This document shows, one piece after another, positions 11,801-22,701 of a stretch of 64,000 nt of DNA; the first letter of the stretch is position 1, and every line of letters starts with the position of its first letter. Both the position numbers and the translations under genes were made by a program. Origin of the DNA: Manihot esculenta (taxonomy: Eukaryota; Streptophyta; Magnoliopsida; Malpighiales; Euphorbiaceae). Below the pieces are notes generated by a model. The model worked only from the letters and a program-made list of their open reading frames with translations, was not told where the DNA came from and did not search any database. The stretch lies in contig NC_035166.2 in assembly GCF_001659605.2 (NCBI RefSeq), forward strand, positions 18,555,279 to 18,619,278, written 5' to 3'.

Positions 11801-14427
11801 AAAACCAGATCGGTAGAAATGTGGAAGTGTATGTGGACGATATGGTGGTCAAAAGTTCAACTTTCCAACAACACATAGCAGATTTGAGGGAGATATTTGG
11901 GGTGTTAGATCAATACAGAATGAAGTTGAACCCAGCAAAATGTGCTTTCTTCATTAGGGGAGGAAAATTCTTGGGGTACATGGTGAGCAATAAAGGCATT
12001 GAGCCCAATCCGGAGAAAGTGGAAGCCATACTGAATATGCCAGAACCGACCTGCGTAAGAGATGTTCAGAGACTAACCGGGAGAGTGGTAGCGCTTAACC
12101 GATTCATGTCGAGGTCGGCAGAAAAGTGCTTGCCATTTTTCAAAAAGTTGAGGAAGGTACCGAATTTCGAATGGACAGAAGATTGCCAAAGGGCCTTCCT
12201 AGAGCTTAAGAAGTATCTTAGCTCGCCCCATGTGCTCAGCAGTCCCATAAAAGGAGAAGAACTTCTGATATACCTGGCGGCCTCAGAACAAGCAGTCAGC
12301 GCAGTGCTAGTAAGGGTGGAAGAAGGAGAACAGAAACCTGTTTTCTACGTTAGCAAGGTACTCAGAGACACTGAGGTCAGATATTCGAACATTGAAAAAC
12401 TGGCTTACGCCTTATTGCTGGCAGTCCGGAAATTCAGAGTTTATCTAGAAAGCCACCAAGGAGTCGTGATAACAGACCAACCCTTAAAGAAGATTCTACG
12501 TAGGCCGGAAACTTCAGGGCGGATGTTGGCATGGTCTGTAGAAATTAGCCCTCACTGTCTAGAGTACCGACCTCGAACGGCCATAAAATCCCAAGCTCTG
12601 GCTGACTTCATAGCGGAGTGCGCATTCAATGAGGAGAAAGGAGGACCATCCTCAGAGATATCAAGAAAGGGGGAAGAAAGAGAGCCCCCCCAAGAATTTA
12701 GTTGGAAGCTGTATGTAGACGGAGCATCAGGTGCTGAGGGTAGTGGCGCTGGGATAATGCTTAAAGGGCCAGAAGGTTTTAAAGTATGTTATGCCTTGCG
12801 TCTAGAATTCACGGCTTCTAACAATATGGCCGAATATGAAGCCCTGGTAAATGGAATGTTGGTAGCTTCGGAGATAGGGGTAACCGACCTCGAGGTGAAT
12901 AGCGACTCTCAGTTGGTGATCAACCAGGTGACGGGAGTATATCAGGCTAGGGACCCCATCATGCAGAACTATCTTGATAAAGTAAAAACTATAGAAGCCG
13001 AGCTCACGGGTCAGGGAGTTATCGTCAGATTTCAAAGAATACCTCGGGATGAAAATGAGGAAGCAGACTTGCTTAGTCTGTTGACCAAAGAGGAGTTAGA
13101 ACAGCTTCCCGATGAAGTATATATACAGCATGTCCATACACCTGCTTTTAAAAAGACAAACATGATACTACAGGTGGAACAGAGCCCAACTTGGATGACC
13201 CCATACCTGAGATACTTGGAGGAGGGTGAGCTCCCCGAAGATAAAGATGAAGCCAGAAAGATAGCAGCTCGTGCTGCCAACTACCAAGCAATAAGGGGAA
13301 CCTTATACAGAAAAGGGAAGTCCAGCCCATGGCTCCGGTGTGTGAGTCCGGAAGAAGCTGCAAAGGTAATGGAGGAAATACATAGAGGCCTATGTGGGGC
13401 TCACGAGGGAGCAGGGACATTAGCCAACAAAATATTCAGGCAAGGGTACTACTGGCCCACTGTTAAAAAAGAAGCAGAAGAGTTTGTCCGGAGGTGCGAC
13501 GTATGTCAGAGATTTGCTAACGCCATCAGAACCCCTGCCACTCCTCAAGCAAGAATATCCAGTCCATGGCCTTTCTCGCAATGGGGAATCAACATCCTGG
13601 GACCTTTCCCCAAGACTACGGGGCAAAGGAAATTCGTGGTGGTGGCTGTGGAATATTTCTCGAAATGGCCAGAGGCAGAAGCAATAGCCACAATCACAGC
13701 TCGCAAGATAATAGATTTCGTATGGGGACATATCATCTGCAGATTTGGCATACCTAGAGTACTTATCTCAGACAACGGCAGACAATTTGACTGCAGCATT
13801 TTCAGAGCCTTCACGACGAACATGGGCATATGGCATAAGTTCTCCTCCGTGGCTCATCCTCAGACTAATGGCCAGACAGAAGTCACTAACAGAGCTATCC
13901 TTCAAGGATTAAAGAAATGGCTGGATGGCGCAAAGGAGAATTGGGCAGAAGAACTCAATAGCATACTATGGGCACTCCGAACCACTCCCAGAGCGACCAC
14001 TAAAGAAACACCGTTTGCACTTGCTTATGGCACAGAAGCCGTAGTCCCAGTTGAATTGAAGATCCCCACTCATCGAGTCCAATTCGTTAGTGAGAATACT
14101 AATGAGGATAAGTTAAGAAGCAACCTGGATGCTCTTGAGGAAGTCAGGGAAGAAGCCCAAGTCCGAACTGCCGCTTATCAACAACGAGCAGCGAGATATT
14201 ACAACCAAAAGGTCAGAGAAAGAAGCTTAAAGGTGGGAGACCTGACCTTAAGAAACCTGGAAGCTACAGGAAAAAGAGCGGCCGCGGGCAAGTTAGCACC
14301 GACATGGGAAGGTCCTTTCAAGGTGACAAAAGCGGTCAGGCCAGGGGTATACCGAATCGAAGATATGCAAGGAAACCCTGAGCCCCACGCTTGGAACATC
14401 CAACACCTAAAAAGGTATTTCCCTTGA
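8848..14427 (+). CDS. gag-pol polyprotein of the Tat element (1,859 aa)
   Basis: This is a single open frame without stops. I place the start at the ATG at 8848, because the frame's earlier ATG at 8752 lies inside the LTR. Order with approximate residues: low-complexity N-terminus; retrotransposon gag domain (about 200-390); zinc-binding CQYH..HGHDTNNC (482-495); aspartic protease with VDDGSK (622-627); reverse transcriptase with LDAMSGYHQI (932-941) and YVDD (995-998); a degenerate first RNase H (about 1140-1240); a second, archaeal-like RNase H with YVDGAS (from 1289), EYEAL and NSDSQLV; integrase zinc domain (H1519...C-x2-C); integrase core; and a C-terminal tail. It copies RNA into DNA and integrates it. 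Oddity: the first integrase catalytic Asp is Asn (residue 1582, codon 13591-13593), while D1642 and E1678 are kept. The product may therefore be unable to integrate on its own. Confidence 0.93.
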   Translation: MANHQESNLNIPNDLSSAQDGQQFSFSSPTTLNNQTPIPLNPSPSLAGNTPTMTLSNQDIQTMALQLQTTAHWLGQLMQQRGLSTPVNALPVVEEPRTNEPRPTPDRLQTNSHDAGEEEEPEARIHGRRTRELIENEEADNYSAETTRETGTETGEEEYSWDKGSSPEDEKMNQKLKRLKEQLLAELGKKDQSQTSLPTSSPFSKIVQQETVPKKFMMPPMAAYNGAGNPREHVMNYKTFMELQTLSDALMCKVFPTTLSGPARAWFNSLEAGSIRSFGDLATRFISRFIAGVPADRKTSYLETVKQKEGESLREYVARFNMEALQIPELDEGRAVEAMQKGTTSAEFFGSLSRKPPTSLAELMKRAEKYIRQDDALVTSRFAKGMTEKEKALEERRPERHEKKHGKRPEPYKQAWERRDQRPPPPPRALEPRVLPPWVPEKPTPLNASRAEVLMAVQDKEFLQWPKPMKSEADQRNPDKYCQYHRRHGHDTNNCFQLIAEIERLIKRGHLKNFVKKPEGQRPQPGPTTQTPRRIGAGPVNDGSSGTIHMIVGGTGGWMSRRGKKRNREGETNNSEVMQIVDHSPMIITFSSEDAQGIQMPHDDALVIEAVIHNYRVKKVLVDDGSKVNLLPHRVFQQMGIPEEQLVRDQSPIKGIGGAPVLVEGKVKLALTLGEAPRARTHHEVFLVVKLPLSYNAILGRPALFDFEAVTSIKYLALKFPTEEGVGMVRGSQEEARAVYLATVTEPSSTGEGLDSEVLEVRDETKEARTEPVGELEIFPLSGADANKVFSLNASLTKELKGEVMALIRSHAPTFAWKPSDMPGIDPKVMTHRLNVLPEARPVKQKKRVVGREKQQATREEVQKLEEAGFIREVMYPQWLANPVLVKKANGKYRMCIDFTDLNKACPKDCYPLPDINKMVDSTAGFDYMSSLDAMSGYHQIPMEKSDEEKTSFITEDGTYCYRAMPFGLRKAGATYQRLMNKIFKNQIGRNVEVYVDDMVVKSSTFQQHIADLREIFGVLDQYRMKLNPAKCAFFIRGGKFLGYMVSNKGIEPNPEKVEAILNMPEPTCVRDVQRLTGRVVALNRFMSRSAEKCLPFFKKLRKVPNFEWTEDCQRAFLELKKYLSSPHVLSSPIKGEELLIYLAASEQAVSAVLVRVEEGEQKPVFYVSKVLRDTEVRYSNIEKLAYALLLAVRKFRVYLESHQGVVITDQPLKKILRRPETSGRMLAWSVEISPHCLEYRPRTAIKSQALADFIAECAFNEEKGGPSSEISRKGEEREPPQEFSWKLYVDGASGAEGSGAGIMLKGPEGFKVCYALRLEFTASNNMAEYEALVNGMLVASEIGVTDLEVNSDSQLVINQVTGVYQARDPIMQNYLDKVKTIEAELTGQGVIVRFQRIPRDENEEADLLSLLTKEELEQLPDEVYIQHVHTPAFKKTNMILQVEQSPTWMTPYLRYLEEGELPEDKDEARKIAARAANYQAIRGTLYRKGKSSPWLRCVSPEEAAKVMEEIHRGLCGAHEGAGTLANKIFRQGYYWPTVKKEAEEFVRRCDVCQRFANAIRTPATPQARISSPWPFSQWGINILGPFPKTTGQRKFVVVAVEYFSKWPEAEAIATITARKIIDFVWGHIICRFGIPRVLISDNGRQFDCSIFRAFTTNMGIWHKFSSVAHPQTNGQTEVTNRAILQGLKKWLDGAKENWAEELNSILWALRTTPRATTKETPFALAYGTEAVVPVELKIPTHRVQFVSENTNEDKLRSNLDALEEVREEAQVRTAAYQQRAARYYNQKVRERSLKVGDLTLRNLEATGKRAAAGKLAPTWEGPFKVTKAVRPGVYRIEDMQGNPEPHAWNIQHLKRYFP

Positions 14428-14680
14428 AATATTTGTAAAGAAAAACATTGTATTTGGACAAATATGAGTAAATAAAAATTATTTATACAAATATGAATTA
14501 TCTTTATGAATAAACATTCCTCCATGAAAAAGAATAATATTCCTTCCATGAAAAAGAAAGAACAGGGCTCAGAAAGATCCCTTGAAACAAGACCTCAGTT
14601 AGGCACAAAACCAGCTGAGATGACGAAGCGACAGTAAGGCCAATGAGCCTGAATCTTGTGCAAACACCTCAAGAAGACAC
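14428..14680. other. non-coding spacer after pol
   Basis: AT-rich for the first 120 bases, then unique sequence up to the tandem repeat. It contains no open frame of note. Confidence 0.6.
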
Positions 14681-15058
14681 AAAAAACTGCCGGCGGGCCT
14701 CGAGGTCACCCCGGAACGGCAGGTGAGGATCTTAAAGATGCCTCCCGGAGCATGAAGACCGGGATCCCCCAGAACTCCCGGGAAAACAAAACAAAAAACT
14801 GCCGGCGGGGCCCCGAGGTCACCCCGGAACGGCCGGTGAGGATCTTAAAGATGCCTCCCGGAGCATGAAGACCGGGATCCCCTAGAACTCCCGGGAAAAC
14901 AAAACAAAAAACTGCTGGCGGGGCCCCGAGGTCACCCCGGAACGGCCGGTGAGGATCTTAAAGATGCCTCCCGGAGCATGAAGACCGGGATCCCCTAGAA
15001 CTCCCGGGAAAACAAAACAAAAAACTGTCGGCGAGCCCCGAGGTCACCCCGGAACAAA
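14681..15058 (+). repeat. 113-bp GC-rich tandem repeat, about 3.3 copies
   Basis: Units start at about 14687, 14799, 14912 and 15025 (spacing 112, 113, 113) with CTGCCGGCGGGG. Each carries the same internal words: CCCCGAGGTCACCCCGGAACGG, AGGATCTTAAAGATGCCTCC and AGACCGGGATCCCC. The fourth copy is truncated. Copies 2 and 3 are almost identical, so amplification is recent. There is no coding claim; the open frame across it is a by-product of the repeat. Confidence 0.9.
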
Positions 15059-15751
15059 AACAGCCAGGGTCTCATAAAGATTCTCTGAAAACAAAAATGG
15101 TCGGAGAAGGACTTAAGAGCCTCCCAAAATGAAAATTTCCCATAACATATGCAGAGACAACTTATAAAATACAGTTCGGACCTCACAAAAAAGAAAGGAG
15201 CCCAGAGCAACCAAGGCAAAATCAGGTTCCGACCTCCTGAAGAGGTTCGGGGCACAATAGCCAAGAGGCACCGACCTCGAAACAGACGCTAACGCTAAAA
15301 GATTGGCTATCGGGCAAAATGTCGAGCTCCCAGCTCGGATAGACCTATATTAAGCTCAAGGTCGAGCTCCCAGCTCGGATAGACTTGCATCCTCAAAAGC
15401 CCAAGGTATGAAGGCCAAAACAAAAGGCCGGGCTCCCTCACAAAAGGCTCATAAACGAAGAAACCTGTAAGAGGATAAATGAAGGAGGAAAAGGCTATAC
15501 TCCAAAATCAGTCTATCGGGAACAGACGTCCAAATCCACAACCAAGAAGGAAAGGCTAAAAGCAGACATGCTAGTCGCCATTGAAAGGTATGAGATTTGA
15601 TCTCTCAGACTATTAGCTAAGAGATGAGCTTGCAACTCAAGAGCAATCCAGAGCTTATGAATGAGAATACATAGTGTAAAAAAAAAAAGAGATATTAGAG
15701 TACTTTGAGGAAAAAGAAAACTGATATTTCATTACAAATAACTATTACAAA
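15059..15751. other. Tat spacer with repeated GTCGAGCTCCCAGCTCGGAT words
   Basis: No gene. Two exact copies of the 20-base word GTCGAGCTCCCAGCTCGGAT, at about 15322 and 15361, contain the near-palindrome GAGCTCCCAGCTC. The region then leads into the 3' end of the antisense gene. On the minus strand AATGAAAT near 15730 could serve as its poly(A) signal. Confidence 0.5.
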
Positions 15752-18700
15752 TTATCCTTCTGACGAGGTGGGGGGATAAATAGTCCTTAAAGGACTTACA
15801 TCAGTAAGAACACCCTCGCCTACATTATTTCTACTTGCAGTCACATCTGAAGGAAGCTCGGAATCCCTTGGATCAAAGCCCTCAACGTTTACAACAGGAG
15901 CTATCTCTGACTCAGGGTGGAGATCCTCCTTCTCAGAGTTAGGGTCATCCTTCCCTGACTCAAGGACTTCCACGTCCTCCCCCTCTAGCTCGGACTCTTC
16001 CGAAGAAGACTCAGCTGGCCGGCATATGTCCCTCCGGCAATCTCCTCGGGGCATAGGAAAATCATCCTCCCCATACAGCACTGGCTCGCCATCTGAGTCC
16101 ACTTCGTACCTGCGAAGCTCGGCCAAAGGAGTATCAGGAGCGTGTCTGGCTTCTCTTAAGCCGCGATTGTAGCCGGTCACATACATACGGAAGGCTTTCT
16201 TAAGAATAGCCGATTTCATTTCACCAGAAGCTTTATATTCATCGAGATGTTCCTCACAGGCCTCAGCTACAAATTCCTTAAACTCAGAAGAGTCTTTGTA
16301 GTCCTGAAGATGAGCCTCACAGGCCTGCTCGATCTTCTTTTTCAGCTCGTCAGACTCCTGATACTCCGCTATACATTGTTCGCGCACCAGCGAAGCCTTG
16401 TTCTCAACATGTTTTACTACCTTGAGCAAGGCTAAACACTTACGTTCCAGGGTCCTGACTTCATGGTTGAGTTGTTGGTAGCGAAGGTTGAACTCTTCAG
16501 CCGATGAAGCCAGGTCTCTGATATGATCAGAGCTCGTACTCAATTCCTGCTCAAGGACCTTCACCCGAGCTAGGGCCATTTCCTTCTGAGCCTTCACTTC
16601 CTTTAGCTGAGCTTGAAGCTCTTCAAAATCAGCCTTTAAGGCCTCATATTGTTGCTGGACCTCAGCCTTTTGCCTCACGGCCTCATCCCTTTCGCTAAGG
16701 GCCTCTGTCATAGAGGACAGCTGCTTTAAAACTCCTTCGCAGCGAACCTCCACTGTAGCTGCCCTCTCATCAGACGCTTTGAGAACCTCACGGGTCTGAG
16801 ACAGCTCTGCTTCTAAAGACTTGGTATGCCCTGCTGTCTCAGCCGCTTTCTCATCAGCCTTTCTAAGGGCCTCCAGCGCAGAATGCAACTCTGCCTGGAG
16901 GGACTGGATTTGCTCCCGAGCAGCTACCAGATTACCCCTCGCATCGCTGGTTGCAGACAGATTTTCCTCCAGACGCGCCTCTTCAATCCGGCGGTCTACA
17001 GACTCCTGGAGGGAACGATCACGAGCATCCACCTCCATAAAGAGGCCCGTCGCCTAAAAAGGAAGAACAACTGTCAGAAAAAGAAACGAAGCAAAAAAAA
17101 AAAAAAAAAAAAAACAACTTACCATCAGAAGCATTTCTCTGATTGAAGATCCGAGCTCCTCACGAGAGCGAGATCGGAAGGACACTTGCTCCTTGGTAGA
17201 ACTGGCTAATAGACCAGTCAGGGCAAGAAGACGAGGATCCGAAGCCTCTGTAATTCCGTCGAACATTCGCTCTCTGAGAAGTTCAGCGACAGCACTGGCC
17301 GGAGACTCGGAGGTAATGTCCGATGTGTTCAGCACGTTGCCAGAAGGAGATAACGAAGGCATAGCAGAAACGCCTTTCTCCTTCCCAATGGGAGGAAGAG
17401 CTGGAGAAGATCCTGCAGCAGTCCTGGACTTCTTCCGAGCAGGAGACGGGGCAGATGTTCCTGAGGGGGCTGGACGCTTGTCCCCGGTCTTTGATGAAAT
17501 GCCCTCAGATCCCTCAGGCTCAGTCCTCGCAGGGGCAGGGGCATCTTGAGCAGAAACCTCTGAGATTTGGTCATCTAGGAGGATGATCTCCATCCCTGTC
17601 CCAGAGGCCTCCTTGTCTTCAGTAGCAGGGGATTTAGATTTTCCCCCTGACACCCCTCCTGGAGAATGGGCAATACCCTGCTCCACTTGTTCAGCACCTT
17701 GGGTCTGCTCCACAATAGCTAGGGAGGCTTCCTTCACAACCTCCGAGGAGGCTGGAGCAGATCTAGACCCTTCAGCAGGCCTCGAAGTTGAGCTCGATCC
17801 ACCTCGGCTAGACAGCCGAGATGACTTGGTGCTGCGAGAGCTCGGCTTCGAAGCTTTAGAAGAAGCTTTGGTGGGAGGTCGGCTAACCTTCTTGGAGGAA
17901 GCAGCTTGAACCATCTCCACAGGAATCTCAGTCACTGAACGCCCATCCCCAAAGGAGTCGAAAATGGCATGCATATTATCCCGAGACAGGACAAAGTTCT
18001 TGGGGAACTTGATGTCATCCATTTTTACCTCAGAAGCTGCAAAAGAAACAAAATTATAAAGAGTCAGCATACTTTCCGATATTATGAGCAAAGAAGAAAC
18101 AGAATAGTCGGACAAGGCATTATACCCGTGTCCCGGATATCCCTAAGATTGGACGCGAACATACACTTCTCGACGTCATACTTCCTCTCAATGGAAGTCA
18201 GTCGAAGCAGCTCGACCTGCTCAATAAGACTCAATTGGGGCAGCTCGTTGCAACCCGGAAAGATCTCCCCCCAACTTAGATCCACCTCCCACGTTCGGGC
18301 AGACTCTAATTTTAACTCCACCACAAGGTAATTCTCCATCCATCCCTTTATGGAGTCCTTGTACCCCGTGAAAAGAGATAACCCAGTACGGGAGGAAAAA
18401 TAATAGAACTTTTGAACCGCCCTAACCAGACGGAAAAAAGTGACAAACAGACAGGCCGTGGGTGTAAAACCCCAACTCAGACAGATAGATTCAAAACAGG
18501 ACATGAACAAAATGGAATTTGGGGATAACATCCGAGGAGTTACCCCGAAGTATTCAAAGACCTCAATAAAGAAAGGGGTAAAAGGAAACGGTAGACCGAA
18601 TTCTCTCTGCTTCAAGAAAAACACTATGCGACGACCCTCTTGGGGATCTACCAAACCCGGAGGGGGAGGGTAAGGAAGGACTATCCTTTCATTTGAAAGA

Positions 18701-18819
18701 GGTGCTCGAATGAAATACAACGGAGCATCTAAAAGTCTCTGGGAAATATACTTAGTTATGTTGGAGGGCGTAATATGCGACTCAAGGTTAACAATATCAG
18801 GAAGCCTTGAACTTGCCAT
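15752..18819 (-). CDS. spliced antisense gene of the Tat element (three exons, about 969 aa)
   Basis: Three long minus-strand frames join cleanly through GT-AG introns. Exon 1 is 18819-18126 (start ATG at 18819, context CCATGG). Intron 1 is 18125-18037, donor GTATAATG and acceptor TTTTGCAG. Exon 2 is 18036-17123. Intron 2 is 17122-17054, donor GTAAGTTG and acceptor TTTTTAG. Exon 3 is 17053-15752, ending in TGA. Both joins keep the frame (694, 914 and 1302 nt). Exon 1 has a PFTPFFIEVFEYFGV segment like the plant family called putative gypsy-type transposon (Transposase_28). Exon 2 is Ser/Pro/Ala-rich with basic patches and looks disordered. Exon 3 is a long Glu/Ala/Leu coiled coil (about 240 residues) with an acidic tail. 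Antisense accessory genes downstream of pol are known from Tat elements such as Grande; their role is not established. Splicing is inferred, not shown. Confidence 0.75.
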
Positions 18820-19684
18820 GGAAAAACAAGGAAGCGTACCTGAGAACACAAGGGGGTGAAAAATGCAGAAGGAGTTGCAGGAAGACAGAGAGCAGAAAAG
18901 AGCTAGTTTCTTCAGAAGACAGAAGGAATTCGAGATGACAGGCAATAATGAGACGGAACGTTGATCTGAACAGTTTTGTCTTGGAGCGGCGCGATCATTA
19001 ATTACTCTCGAAGTTTACCCTCTCAACGGGTAGATAAATAACCGGTGAGAAGGTAAAGGGGCAAAAAGATCGCTGGGCTTCTCTACATCCGTCAAGGGCC
19101 AGATCCGTGATTACAGCCCATCAATCAAAAGCCCATTCGCCACCTACATAAATCAAGCCCAACTCGCCAGTCAGAGCAACTTAGCCCACAGGAACAACTC
19201 AACCTGCAAAATTCACCACCTCCATGGTAAATACCAAGGAAACAGAGGGGCAAGTCAAGAAAAGACTCAAAAGTACAAGTAAATGGGAGCATGATAAAGG
19301 TCAGACTTGCTCATCACTTAAAAAGTTATAAGATTTGATTTATCGTTATTGAACAAAGACTGCGAGATCGGAAAAAGGCGACAAGGGCACCTCGGGATCA
19401 TACAGAGCTGAGAGCTCAGAAATTAACTCAAGGATTAAAAGGCCGAGCTCGCAGGTCGGATTAGTCCAGCTCGGAAAACATAACTTGAGAGCTCGGTCGG
19501 CTAAAGGAGGCTCAAAGCTCAATCCATCAAGTAAAGACCGAGCTCACAGGTCGGTTAGTCAAGCTCGGAAAAGTAAACCGACCGTCCAGTTGGTTAAGTA
19601 GGCCCGAGGCTCGGCTCATCGACTAAAAGCAGGAGTTCGCGAAATACGGTCAATTCAGCTCGGAAAAAACGGAACAAAATTTAG
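18820..19684. other. upstream region of the antisense gene plus a repeat-rich spacer
   Basis: This stretch holds the promoter side of the antisense gene and an internal polypurine-like tract at 19045-19065. From 19440 to 19660 it contains many copies of GAGCTC/AGCTCGG words (for example CCGAGCTC, CAGCTCGGAAAA, GAGCTCGGTCGG). No long open frame was found. Confidence 0.5.
19045..19066 (+). repeat. second polypurine-like tract inside the Tat element
   Basis: GTGAGAAGGTAAAGGGGCAAAA closely matches the true tract at 21116-21135 (GAGAAGGTGAAGGGGCAAT). It is followed by AGATCGCTGGGCTTCT, which resembles the start of the LTR (TGACCGCTGGATTTCT). It looks like the end of an earlier copy of the tail module. 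Confidence 0.6.
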
Positions 19685-19962
19685 TTGGCTAAAGCTACGA
19701 AGAAAAGCAGTATCAGTACTTCATCCATGACAGAGAAAGAACAAGTATGTGTAAAAAACAAGAATTTCATTAAAAGAAAAGTACATTACAGCACATTACA
19801 AAGGCCTACATTACAGAATGGAAGACTATCCTTAAAGGATTTACATATCAGGATACTTCATCATCTACGATTATCACCTAACCTACTATTCTAGTCTTCA
19901 GTTCGGAGGACTTCTCGCAGCTCGGAATGTGAGTTTTTCAGAAAAGGCCAAGATCTGTCTCG

Positions 19963-20025
19963 CTATTATAGGGGAACTGAACAAGTTGATTCCCATAAGT
20001 ATTTCTCACTGTTCCCCTATAATAG
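19963..20025. repeat. perfect 15-bp inverted repeat with 33-bp loop
   Basis: CTATTATAGGGGAAC (19963-19977) is matched exactly by its reverse complement at 20011-20025. It lies inside the second antisense module, just beyond its open frame. It could be a small fold-back insertion or a transcript hairpin. Confidence 0.75.
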
Positions 20026-20060
20026 GTCGACACCCTGATTGCCCAGATGTGATTCACGAT

Positions 20061-20100
20061 ACATACGGACAGGATATAATATCCGAGCTTGTCCGTATGT
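20061..20100. repeat. perfect 10-bp inverted repeat
   Basis: ACATACGGAC (20061-20070) and GTCCGTATGT (20091-20100) flank a 20-bp AT-rich loop at the very end of the 161-codon frame. Confidence 0.6.
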
Positions 20101-20800
20101 ACCATGAAAACACGGGCTTTCTAGTTACGGCTCCAAGGAGATCGCAGAGTATACATTCGAAGGCATCGCCAGAAGCTTGACTGAGTGCAGCAGATCTCAG
20201 CCTCGCATAATACTGGTACTTCACATCAAAGGGAACAATAAGTTGATCATTCTCTCCACTTCCATTTATATCAAAAGAAGACGACGGGGGCATTGAGGAA
20301 ATTTCCTTTTTCTTCTCGGAATAAGGAGCAGACCTCTCATCAGCCCAGAACCTCTTTGGAGCTCGAACAGCAAACTGAGGAGGAGGCCGGCCAGACGACC
20401 TGGGTAAAACAGTCTCAGCAGCTTGCCGAATAGTCCCACCCATCGGCCGCCCTACCAGAAGGATCTCCAAAGCACCGTCCAGACTCCTTAGAGATAACAT
20501 CAAATTTTCAAGAATTTTGAACTGACCCATTCTCATCTCAGGTATTGCAAAAAGTTTCAAAACAGAGACAAGTCAGAAACAATTCTCCATCAAGATGATA
20601 AAAGCAAGATCAAAACAAACCTCTGGGGCAACAAAGCAATACAAACTCAAGCTCACCTCATTCCGTTTGAAGAAGGCGTCAAATGGATCCTTTGCAGATA
20701 AAACAGAACAATCTCACTAGAGGAAAGAAGCAGACAGAGAAACGGAAAGGAAGAACCTTTTGTTCCGGCAGAGGATGTGAGAATGAAGGACAGTTGGCGT

Positions 20801-20810
20801 TGATATATAC
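20801..20810 (-). promoter_or_regulatory. TATA box of the second antisense module
   Basis: GTATATATCA on the minus strand lies about 30 bp before a pyrimidine-rich leader (about 20770-20700). It is a normal plant TATA arrangement. There is no experimental support. Confidence 0.45.
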
Positions 20811-21115
20811 TTAGAGCCTGAGGCCTTAGCACGGGGCAGAGCTATGCTAGACTCTAAGCTAACGGTGTCAGGATTTTAAAAGATAGTCATGGAAAAGGAA
20901 AGAAAGGACATGTCCAGGTAATGATGACAGGAAAGCAAAGACAGCAAAGAACACGAAGAATGGAGAAAAGCCAAAAAGGGGAAAGAGCAGATAGGATTTG
21001 GAAACTGCACAACGACAGAAAGATGAAAGGATGTTATTAAGGCACCTGAACACAAACAGGCGCGGTCATAATGGTTCTTGATATTCACCCCCTCGGCAGT
21101 AGGAGCAATAACTAC

Positions 21116-21135
21116 CGAGAAGGTGAAGGGGCAAT
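21116..21135 (+). other. polypurine tract of the Tat element
   Basis: GAGAAGGTGAAGGGGCAAT directly precedes the 3' LTR at 21136. Confidence 0.8.
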
Positions 21136-21629
21136 TGATGACCGCTGGATTTCTTTACCCCAAATCAGGGGCTTGACCACAGGCAAAGACCCATAACGTA
21201 GAGGCCCACGCACCTGGTATGCACAACAAGCCTGGCTCATTCAACCTTCAAGGCAGGGCTCAACCAAGCTTCTTCACTCAGATCGGCCCAGTCCACGACC
21301 AGCAGGCCCTCTCCTCTCAGACTCAGCGTCCGGCCCGACTCTCGGCCCAGCCCAGTATCCAGAGCCATACTAAGACAGCCTAGCAGATCCGCTCGAGCAT
21401 ACGCACGAGGAGAATCAGAGGCCGTTACGCATGGAGCAGGCTGCTGATACCCTCGTACACCCGAATCTGTATGTCAGAGATGCGTGTCTCAATCATGGAA
21501 AGGCCTTTACACGTCACCAGCAAGTATAGCGAAATGGATAAAAGGGGAACCCCTCCCCAGAAAGTTTAAGTTTATTTTTCAATACCAAAACCCTTGTAAA
21601 ACCCTATTCTATTGGATATCAGATCATCA
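21136..21629 (+). repeat. 3' LTR of the Tat element
   Basis: 494 bp, TG...CA, followed by the target-site duplication CCTAT. It differs from the 5' LTR by eight substitutions and one missing C in the run before TCCCCAG. Confidence 0.95.
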
Positions 21630-21634
21630 CCTAT

Positions 21635-22700
21635 TAAACTCTAAATATTCCTGAATTTCCTTCATATGAACCGCTTTTCAATATGAGATATGAGCCTAGA
21701 CGTGGCCATGGGCCAGCGGTTTGATTTAATTTTTTAAATTGAATTAAAATCGATTCGATTTAAAGTGGTTCAAGATATTTTAATTTTTTTAATGATTTTA
21801 GTCTGATTTTAAAATGGTTATAATTTTTAATTTTTTACAGTTTCAATTTTGATTTTTAATTTAATTAAATTATAAATGGATATTTTGATTTGAAAAAAAT
21901 TTAAAAATAAAAAATTTAAATAAAATATAAAAAAATAAGTATGTCTTAAATATTATTAAATATATATTTTATTAAATAATTAAAATATTCAAAATATATC
22001 CATTTACATGATAAAAAATAAAATAATTTTACATAGAATTTTAAAAAATAATAATAATACATTTAAATGTAAAAAATATTTTCTACAAATTAAAAATAAA
22101 TTTTAATTTAATTATTTGATAATTTAATTTATTTATGTATCAATTTTAAATATCATAATTTATAAAATATTTATTATAGAAAGAAAGAATTAAACTAAAA
22201 TTAAACTGAATTATCCGTTTAAATCGACTGATTTCGATTCAATTCTAATTTGAATTTAATTTAACGAGGAGAGTATAACTTTCTAGTCTAAAGTTTCTGA
22301 TTCAATACAGAAATTAAAAATGATTGACCGATCCAATTCTAAATTTAACCCATTTGGTCTTGATCCCATTTACGGTACAAATCAAATTGTAGTCCTATCT
22401 ATATAAGCCCTATAATAAGATAAATTAATTGAACTTCTCATGGATGAATTAATTAAACTTCCGGACAATTGAGAAAGAAAAAGTCTCTCAACTAACTCAA
22501 ATCATAATTTAAAAAAAAAAAATTTTCCTTCCAAATCTTCTAAAAAGAAAGTTTTATCAAATTTAGATAGAAAGAAAGAACTTACATAAAATGCACCCTT
22601 AAAAGTTAAAATAGCAAAATGTTTATGCTCTCTCTCGTTATTGCTCTTATCTTTTTCTGCAAAGATGGTACCAAAAAGAGGTAAGAACCAGTAGAACAAT
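21635..22700. other. AT-rich intergenic stretch with fold-back-like repeats
   Basis: No gene. The part at 21710-22330 is made of GGTTTGATTTAATTTT, AATCGATTCGATTT and related words. It is similar in style to 47815-48215, a common dispersed AT-rich plant repeat, possibly MITE-derived. Confidence 0.5.
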
Positions 22701-22701
22701 T

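Larger units (their letters stand above)
19685..21060 (-). pseudogene. second, decayed antisense module of the Tat element
   Basis: The layout repeats that of 15,700-19,100. There is a 3' end with CCTTAAAGGA-type sequence and AATGAAAT (minus strand) near 19770, a body, an ATG in matching context at about 20912 followed four codons later by a stop, and a polypurine tract. The best open piece is 20536-20054 on the minus strand (161 codons), with RPPPQFAVRAPKRFWADE and a C-terminal segment that I do not recognise. A possible intron has its donor at 20657 (GAG/GTGAGC) and its acceptor near 20540. Compared with the first module, most of the exon 1 domain and the coiled coil are missing. It may still produce a short protein. 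Confidence 0.5.
8275..21629 (+). mobile_element. young Ty3/gypsy element, Tat lineage (13.36 kb)
   Basis: The element begins TGATGACC and ends CAGATCATCA. It is bounded by two nearly identical LTRs and flanked by a perfect 5-bp target-site duplication CCTAT (8270-8274 and 21630-21634). Inside lie an uninterrupted gag-pol in which a second, archaeal-like RNase H follows the usual RT-RNase H, a hallmark of Tat elements, and then 6.7 kb of extra sequence with antisense genes. By eye the LTRs differ by eight substitutions and one 1-bp indel over 495 bp (about 1.6 percent), so the insertion is recent. At the rate often used for plants (1.3e-8 per site per year) this would be about 0.6 million years. 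That date is an inference. Confidence 0.95.
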